DNA from: an uncultured Victivallales bacterium
Lineage (GTDB): Bacteria > Verrucomicrobiota > Lentisphaeria > Victivallales > UBA1829
Assembly: GCA_944390795.1 (NCBI GenBank)
Contig: CALXRI010000015.1
Coordinates: 1-64,000, forward strand
Reading direction: 5' to 3'
Length of the DNA stretch: 64,000 bases
Position 1 is the first letter of the stretch; every line of letters begins with the position of its first letter. The notes beneath the pieces were generated by a model that saw nothing but the letters and a program-made list of their open reading frames with translations, did no database searches and was not told the origin of the DNA. A program made the translations under genes and the position numbers. Shown here in pieces: positions 59,598 through 64,000 of the stretch.

Positions 59598-60386
59598 ATG
59601 CAGGGGAAGACGCTTGTTCATTTTGTGGAATGGAAGAAAGTTCCGGACGAGGCCTTTGCATCCACACTGGCCCTGATCCGTTCCTTCGGCGTGACGGATA
59701 TCGTCGCCCATCCGGTCTGGGGACTGAGGGAACAGCGGGAGAAAGGCTATCTGGAAGCCGTTGCGGAACAAATCCGCTTTGCGGGACTGCGGACGCCCGC
59801 ATGTCATGCCTTCTGGGGAGAAGGGTTTGATCTGGGTTGCCGCGATGAGAAACGCCGCGGAGAAGCGATGCGGGAACATTGCCGCTTCCTTCGTCAGCTT
59901 GCCCCGATGGGTGTGAAGACCTATGCGCTGCATCTCGGCATCGGAGAAAAGAGCGGTGGCGCTTCCGCATGGGACCGGATCCGGAAAAGCCTGGACGAAC
60001 TTCTGCCCGCCGCCGAGGAGACATCCATTGCGCTTGCGCTGGAGAACGGCGGCGAGACGGAGGAGGATCTTCACAGGCTGTCTGCGCTGGCGGAGGAATA
60101 CGCCCATCCGCGGATCGGCTTCTGCTTCGACACCGGCCATGCGAACTGCTATGCTCCCGCGGGACTGTTTCCGACTCTGGAACTGATGAAAGCAAATATC
60201 GTGACATGCCACATGCATGACAATTACGGTTCGTTTGACGACCACAATCCGCCCGGCACGGGAAATATCGACTGGGCGCGGCTGATTCCCGCTCTTCGGT
60301 CCTGTCCACGTCTCCTTCATGCGGAAACGGAGGCGGGCGACTGGGGCTGGAGTTCCTGGCAACAGTTCCGGCGGGTCTGGAATTGA
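59598..60386 (+). CDS. Sugar phosphate isomerase/epimerase-like TIM-barrel protein
   Basis: 262 aa, cytoplasmic, of the xylose-isomerase-like barrel family. Typical blocks: YALHLGIGEKSGG, IALALENGGETEEDLHRL (metal Glu), IGFCFDTGHANCY (Asp and His), VTCHMHDNYGSFDDHNPPGTGNIDW (His, Asp) and LHAETEAGDWGWS (Glu). These correspond to the divalent-metal residues of the family. The substrate is unknown; an isomerase or epimerase step on a released sugar is plausible. Last plus-strand gene of the glycan island. Confidence 0.85.
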   Translation: MQGKTLVHFVEWKKVPDEAFASTLALIRSFGVTDIVAHPVWGLREQREKGYLEAVAEQIRFAGLRTPACHAFWGEGFDLGCRDEKRRGEAMREHCRFLRQLAPMGVKTYALHLGIGEKSGGASAWDRIRKSLDELLPAAEETSIALALENGGETEEDLHRLSALAEEYAHPRIGFCFDTGHANCYAPAGLFPTLELMKANIVTCHMHDNYGSFDDHNPPGTGNIDWARLIPALRSCPRLLHAETEAGDWGWSSWQQFRRVWN

Positions 60387-60601
60387 TTCAAAAAAATAGG
60401 TTCATACCGCGATGTTCTGCATCGTCAAAAATTGCTTCGTGCTCTCCAGGGAGTCCTGGTGCGGTCCAGCCGCGCAAGCGGGTCGCCGGAGACGAAATCC
60501 CCGATTCCGCGCATGCATGCATCGCGGTAATTTATCTCACGCGGTTCCGGCTTTGTCCTGCCGTTTCCTGGCGCCGGCATCCGGATTCCCGGAGAAATAA
60601 A

Positions 60602-60634
60602 AAAACGTGCCTGTTTTCAGTTCAGGCACGTTTT
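60602..60634. terminator. Bidirectional intrinsic terminator
   Basis: CGTGCCTG (60606-60613) / CAGGCACG (60623-60630) flanked by A-run and T-run (60599-60605, 60631-60634). On the minus strand it gives a strong terminator with a long U run for pal; it could also stop plus-strand transcription from the isomerase gene. Confidence 0.88.
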
Positions 60635-60654
60635 CAGAATTTCTGGAAGAATTT

Positions 60655-61287
60655 TTACGGATGGAGCAGTTTGACGGCGACAAAATCGTCGCGGCGGTTC
60701 TTCATGTGGTCCTCTTCCGTGTTGCCGAGCGCGACAAGTTTCTCCTTGCCGTAGCTGAGTGTCTTGATTCTGGAAGGATTGATTCCCTGTTCCAGCAGAT
60801 ATTCCTGCGCGGTCAGGGCGCGGCGTTCGCCGAGCGCGCGGTTGTATTCCTCGCTGCCGCGGACGTCGCAGTTGCCTTCGATCACGACGCCGGTGTCCGG
60901 GTTGCTCTTGAGGTAGTTTGCGATCGCGTCCAGTTTGGCGGTCTCGGTCGATTCGATGCGGGACTGGTCGAAGCGGAAATAGACGGTCTCGAACGTGACG
61001 CCGGGGATCGGCGTGCCGAAGTTGTCATAGGTGTTGGAAAGCCCGGGTCCTTCCTGGGAGGCTCCGGGAGCGTTGAGCAGCCCTTCCGCGCCGGGACCGC
61101 CGCCGGAAATATTGGCATTTCCGGAAGGGGCGGGGTCTTTCACATTGACCTTTTCCGAGCCGTCGAGCGGACGGTAGAACGGACCCTTGTCCTCCTCGTC
61201 GGAGGATTCGAAGATGCCGCATGCGCTGCCGGATACGGCAAGACCGAGTGCGAGAACGCCCAGCGAGAGAATTCTTCTGAATTTCAT
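60655..61287 (-). CDS. pal: Pal/OmpA-type peptidoglycan-associated lipoprotein
   Basis: 210 aa outer-membrane lipoprotein of the Tol-Pal system type. The lipobox puts Cys23 at the N-terminus (VSGSAC). A Gly/Pro-rich linker is followed by an OmpA domain (about 97-208) with VYFRFDQSRIES, IEGNCDVRGSEEYNRALGERRA and YGKEKLV, the peptidoglycan-binding Asp and Arg. ATAAGGAT lies before the start. A strong terminator follows. Divergent from ilvE; no tolB or ybgF is adjacent. Confidence 0.9.
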   Translation of the reverse strand: MKFRRILSLGVLALGLAVSGSACGIFESSDEEDKGPFYRPLDGSEKVNVKDPAPSGNANISGGGPGAEGLLNAPGASQEGPGLSNTYDNFGTPIPGVTFETVYFRFDQSRIESTETAKLDAIANYLKSNPDTGVVIEGNCDVRGSEEYNRALGERRALTAQEYLLEQGINPSRIKTLSYGKEKLVALGNTEEDHMKNRRDDFVAVKLLHP

Positions 61288-61373
61288 GTTGTTGATCCTT
61301 ATGTTATAATGATGAATTTCCAGCTGTCTCTATAAAATTACCCACTTTTCCGTAAAAATCAATAGTAATTAAA

Positions 61374-61401
61374 TTGACTATGCGAGAAATGCAAGTAGAT
61401 T
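61374..61401 (+). promoter_or_regulatory. Candidate promoter for ilvE
   Basis: TTGACT (61374-61379), 16-base spacer, TAGATT (61396-61401), about 70 bases before the start. Confidence 0.5.
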
Positions 61402-61472
61402 TTAAAAAATAAATGAACAAAACAACAGCTTTCGGCTGCTGCAAACCAAGATAACAGGATCGGAGTCAGAAA

Positions 61473-62510
61473 ATGGCAACACAGGAACAACTTGACAACA
61501 TCAGAACCGATATCGACTGGGGCAGTCTGGGATTCAGCTACATGCCGGTCCGCTCTCATATCCGCTGCTCGTACAAGGACGGGAAATGGAACTCCGGCGT
61601 CCTGCTGCAGGATCACACGATCACCATGACCATCGCGGCGACCTGCCTGCACTACGGGCAGGCGGCGTTCGAAGGACTCAAGGCGTTCCGCTGCCGGGAC
61701 GGAAAGGTCCGGGTCTTCCGGCCGGACGAAAATGCGCACCGTCTCAATCTTTCCGCCTCGCGCATTCTGGGACCGGAAATTCCGGTCGACCAGTTCTGCG
61801 ATCTTGTCCGGCGGGTTGTTCTGGACAACATCGACTATGTTCCGCCGTATGGTTCCGGAGGATCCCTCTACATCCGTCCGCTTTACATCGGAACCGGCCC
61901 GCAGATCGGGGTTGCGCCCAGCAAGGACTATGAACTTCTGATCATGGTCATGCCTGTCGGGCCGTATTACAAGGGCGGAATGAAGCCCGTCCGCGCCCTT
62001 GTGATCGAAGATTACGACCGGGCGGCTCCGCTCGGAACCGGCACGATCAAGCTCGGCGGAAACTACGGCGCCAGCCTCAAGCCCGCGAAGATCGCCAAGG
62101 AGAAAGGCTTCCCGATCCCGCTGTTCATGGATCCGAAAACGCATCAGTATGTCGATGAGTTCGGCACGAGCAACTTTTTCGGAATCACGAAGGCCGGCGT
62201 CTATGCCACGCCGGATTCCCCGTCGATTCTTGCGAGCATCACGAACAAATCGCTTCAGCAGATTGCAAAGGATCTCGGGATGAAGGTCGAATGCCGCCGC
62301 ATCCACCGGGACGAGCTCGGGGATTTCGTCGAGGTCGGCGCCTGCGGAACCGCGGTTGTCATCACGCCGATTTCGGAGATTGTCACGGCGGACAAGGTGT
62401 TCCGCTACGGCGAGGAGTGCGGACCGACGCTGCAGAAGCTCTATCATGCCATGACCGGCATTCAGTACGGCGAGCTGCCGGATACTCACGGCTGGATGTT
62501 TGAAGTCTGA
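61473..62510 (+). CDS. ilvE: Branched-chain amino acid aminotransferase
   Basis: A 345-aa class IV PLP enzyme interconverting branched-chain amino acids and 2-oxo acids. Family signatures are present: LHYGQAAFEGLKAFR, the lysine in GTIKLGGNYGASL, VDEFGTSNFFGI and EVGACGTAVVITPI. The length and the N-terminal extension fit the longer (eukaryote-like and some bacterial) branch. GGAG precedes the ATG. It is not in an ilv operon here. Confidence 0.93.
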   Translation: MATQEQLDNIRTDIDWGSLGFSYMPVRSHIRCSYKDGKWNSGVLLQDHTITMTIAATCLHYGQAAFEGLKAFRCRDGKVRVFRPDENAHRLNLSASRILGPEIPVDQFCDLVRRVVLDNIDYVPPYGSGGSLYIRPLYIGTGPQIGVAPSKDYELLIMVMPVGPYYKGGMKPVRALVIEDYDRAAPLGTGTIKLGGNYGASLKPAKIAKEKGFPIPLFMDPKTHQYVDEFGTSNFFGITKAGVYATPDSPSILASITNKSLQQIAKDLGMKVECRRIHRDELGDFVEVGACGTAVVITPISEIVTADKVFRYGEECGPTLQKLYHAMTGIQYGELPDTHGWMFEV

Positions 62511-62623
62511 GTCTGCCGTTGCCGGCGCATCTGCATGGCATCTTGCCGGGGGTATGGAAATGCTTTTTCATGAATTCTTGTTCCCTTTTGCTCCGCATGA
62601 CTTGAAAAATGAATCTTATGCAT

Positions 62624-62642
62624 TAATTTAAGAATCATTATC
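62624..62642. promoter_or_regulatory. Candidate Fur/PerR box
   Basis: The right half AATCATTATC (62633-62642) matches the Fur-box half-site exactly; over the full 19 bases 13 match the classical consensus. It lies 20 bases before the Fur-family gene, so autoregulation is expected. Confidence 0.55.
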
Positions 62643-62662
62643 AAAACACAGGATTCTGCATC

Positions 62663-63070
62663 ATGAAACTAAGCAGGACGGTTCAACGAAAAGTGATTGT
62701 GGATGAGCTGCGGAAGCTGAAATGCCATCCGACTGCCGACGAACTGTACGAGGTGGTTCGGAAACGACTTCCGCGGATCAGTCTCGGGACCGTCTACCGG
62801 AATCTGGAGGTGCTTTCCGCCAGCGGAGAAATTCTCCGGCTTGGTGTCGGCAAGAAGCAGATGTGCTTCGACGGGGATACGAGCCGTCATTATCATCTGG
62901 TCTGCCGCTGCTGCGGAGCGGTCGAGGATATCATGCCCGGTGACATGGGCGGCGTGGAGAAGGAGCTGGATTCGAAGCTGGCCGGCCGGATTCTGGAGGT
63001 CAGCGTCAATTTTTCCGGATACTGTGAAAAGTGCGCATCCCTGGTGAAACGGAATGCGCAATTGTCTTAA
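62663..63070 (+). CDS. Fur-family regulator (PerR-like)
   Basis: 135 aa. The winged helix (about 8-75; HPTADELYEVVRKRLPRISLGTVYRNLEVLSASGEI) is followed by a metal-binding part: CFDGDTSRHYHLVC-RCCG (His, His and Cys-x2-Cys) and a second Cys-x2-Cys, YCEKC. The FDxxxxxHxH spacing resembles PerR rather than Fur. Its neighbours, superoxide reductase and flavodiiron protein, support peroxide- or iron-responsive control of oxygen defence. AGGA precedes the start by nine bases. Confidence 0.88.
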   Translation: MKLSRTVQRKVIVDELRKLKCHPTADELYEVVRKRLPRISLGTVYRNLEVLSASGEILRLGVGKKQMCFDGDTSRHYHLVCRCCGAVEDIMPGDMGGVEKELDSKLAGRILEVSVNFSGYCEKCASLVKRNAQLS

Positions 63071-63093
63071 CCAAAACCTGAAGGGGGGCTGCG

Positions 63094-63495
63094 ATGTTGA
63101 AACAGAACACCGTTCTCAAGTGCGCCGACTGCGGATTCGTCACGGAAGTCGTCGCGGAATGCAAATGTGAAACGTGCGCGATTACCTGCTGCGGCAAGCC
63201 GATGGCCGTGCTGGAGGAGAAGACCGCCGATTCCAAGGGGGAGAAACATGTGCCGTTTCCGATGGACAACGGCAAAGGAGGCACGAAAGTTGTCGTCGGT
63301 GAAAACATGGCGCATCCGATGCTGCCGGAACACTACATTGTCTGGATCGAGATTCAGAACGGACCGTATGTCAACCGGAAGTATCTCAAGCCGGGCGAGG
63401 AGCCGTCCGCGGAGTTTTACGTCTCCCTGCAAAAAGGCATGATCGTCCGCGAGTACTGCAATCTGCACGGATTGTGGAAGTATGAAGTGAAGTAA
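63094..63495 (+). CDS. dfx: Desulfoferrodoxin, superoxide reductase
   Basis: A 133-aa cytoplasmic two-iron protein that reduces superoxide to peroxide. The desulforedoxin-like N-terminus has Cys10, Cys13, Cys32 and Cys33 for iron centre I, plus three extra Cys (23, 25, 28). The neelaredoxin part has the active-site lysine and His in GEKHVPF, His in MAHPMLPEHYIVWIEI, and Cys and His in REYCNLHG. It starts 23 bases after the Fur-family gene; AAGGGGGG is the ribosome-binding site. Typical of strict anaerobes. Confidence 0.95.
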   Translation: MLKQNTVLKCADCGFVTEVVAECKCETCAITCCGKPMAVLEEKTADSKGEKHVPFPMDNGKGGTKVVVGENMAHPMLPEHYIVWIEIQNGPYVNRKYLKPGEEPSAEFYVSLQKGMIVREYCNLHGLWKYEVK

Positions 63496-63547
63496 GCCGT
63501 TTCCGGCGGAGCGTCAAATTCTTAACAACAGGACATGTTTCAGGATT

Positions 63548-64000
63548 ATGGAAAGCCATCTGAAAGCCGTCAAGGTCACGGACCGCGTCTGGTGGGTAGG
63601 CGCGATCGACTGGGGACTCAAGGAGTTCCACGGTTACAAAACCGCAAGGGGAACCACTTACAACGCGTATCTTGTCCTTGCGGACAAAATCACGCTGATT
63701 GATACGGTCAAGGCGCCGTTCAAGGAGGAAATGTACCAGAGAATCGCCTCCGTCATCGGGGATCCCGCCAAAGTCGAGGTCGTCATCTCCAACCATGCGG
63801 AAATGGACCATTCCGGGGCACTGCCCGAGGTGATCCGCGATCTTGCTCCGGAAAAGACCTACGCGTCGCTGATGGGCGTCAAGGCGCTCGACGCGCACTT
63901 CCGGATCGGCGGGAAACTGACCGGCGTCAAAACCGGCGATTCCATCAGTCTGGGAAACATGACCGTGGCGTTTGTCGAGACCAAGATGCTTCACTGGCCG
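63548..64000 (+). CDS. Flavodiiron protein (FprA/ROO-like), 3' end outside the window
   Basis: Only 151 codons are in the window, frame still open at the edge. The visible part is the metallo-beta-lactamase-like domain with HAEMDHSG (His83, Glu85, Asp87, His88), the diiron ligands of O2 or NO reductases. The flavodoxin domain should follow beyond the window. It is 52 bases after dfx on the same strand, likely one operon for oxygen detoxification. The ATG at 63548 follows CAGGA. Confidence 0.9.
   Translation, partial: MESHLKAVKVTDRVWWVGAIDWGLKEFHGYKTARGTTYNAYLVLADKITLIDTVKAPFKEEMYQRIASVIGDPAKVEVVISNHAEMDHSGALPEVIRDLAPEKTYASLMGVKALDAHFRIGGKLTGVKTGDSISLGNMTVAFVETKMLHWP

Noticed and set aside
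1-64000. Mobile elements, CRISPR arrays, tRNA or rRNA genes
   Set aside because: No transposase, integrase or phage protein, no spaced repeat array and no tRNA T-loop or rRNA signature was found by eye; a covariance-model search could still find a small RNA.

Overview
The window looks like a chromosome segment of an anaerobic, heterotrophic Lentisphaerota bacterium (Victivallis-like); this is an inference. It rests on the G+C-rich, colinear coding, prepilin-type 'FTLIELL' proteins sitting beside glycoside hydrolases, several large secreted glycan-active proteins, transmembrane Ser/Thr kinases, and a superoxide reductase plus flavodiiron pair typical of anaerobes. I saw no phage, insertion sequence, CRISPR array, tRNA or rRNA.

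Layout. 1-13 kb: a sigma-70 factor cut by the left edge, rpsU with a clear terminator, a very ArnB-like aminotransferase, a minus-strand operon (anchored solute-binding protein, GT-C glycosyltransferase, 1033-aa putative glycan protein), a GT2 glycosyltransferase, an M24 peptidase, and the phospholipid pair plsY-gpsA. 13-20 kb: cupin, DUF1275, small secreted proteins, a TM2-CYTH-thioredoxin operon, a CPA2 antiporter fused to an EIIA-like domain, DUF2062. 20-29 kb: a transmembrane kinase, a LacI-family repressor with a GH38 alpha-mannosidase and a perfect 22-bp operator, and several envelope proteins (TPR lipoprotein, DUF2271). 29-35 kb: a ribbon-helix-helix protein with a Cys/His-rich tail heading a zinc/manganese ABC transporter operon that continues into a Sel1/TPR lipoprotein and a GH42-like protein lacking its catalytic Glu. 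35-41 kb: a minus-strand operon (TPR membrane protein, TrmH, radical SAM, kinase-LRR). 41-44 kb: thiE and an OlsB-PlsC-CobS-like lipid operon. 44-60 kb: a glycan-use island with two AraC regulators, a GntR/LacI hybrid regulator, DUF4838-CBM9, GH106, beta-helix, creatininase-like and sugar-isomerase-like proteins and two pseudopilins. 60-64 kb: pal, ilvE, and a Fur/PerR-dfx-fprA oxidative-stress cluster cut by the right edge.

The most unusual items are: (i) the LRR kinase at 35354-38335, whose glycine loop reads GRGGMK and whose beta-3 lysine is missing, the same arrangement as eukaryotic WNK kinases; (ii) the RHH protein upstream of the metal transporter, with tandem 10-bp repeats filling its promoter; (iii) three phased 10-bp repeats in front of the DUF4838 gene, next to an AraC gene; and (iv) the three-gene acyltransferase/CobS-like operon. 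All family assignments come from reading motifs; no database search was run.
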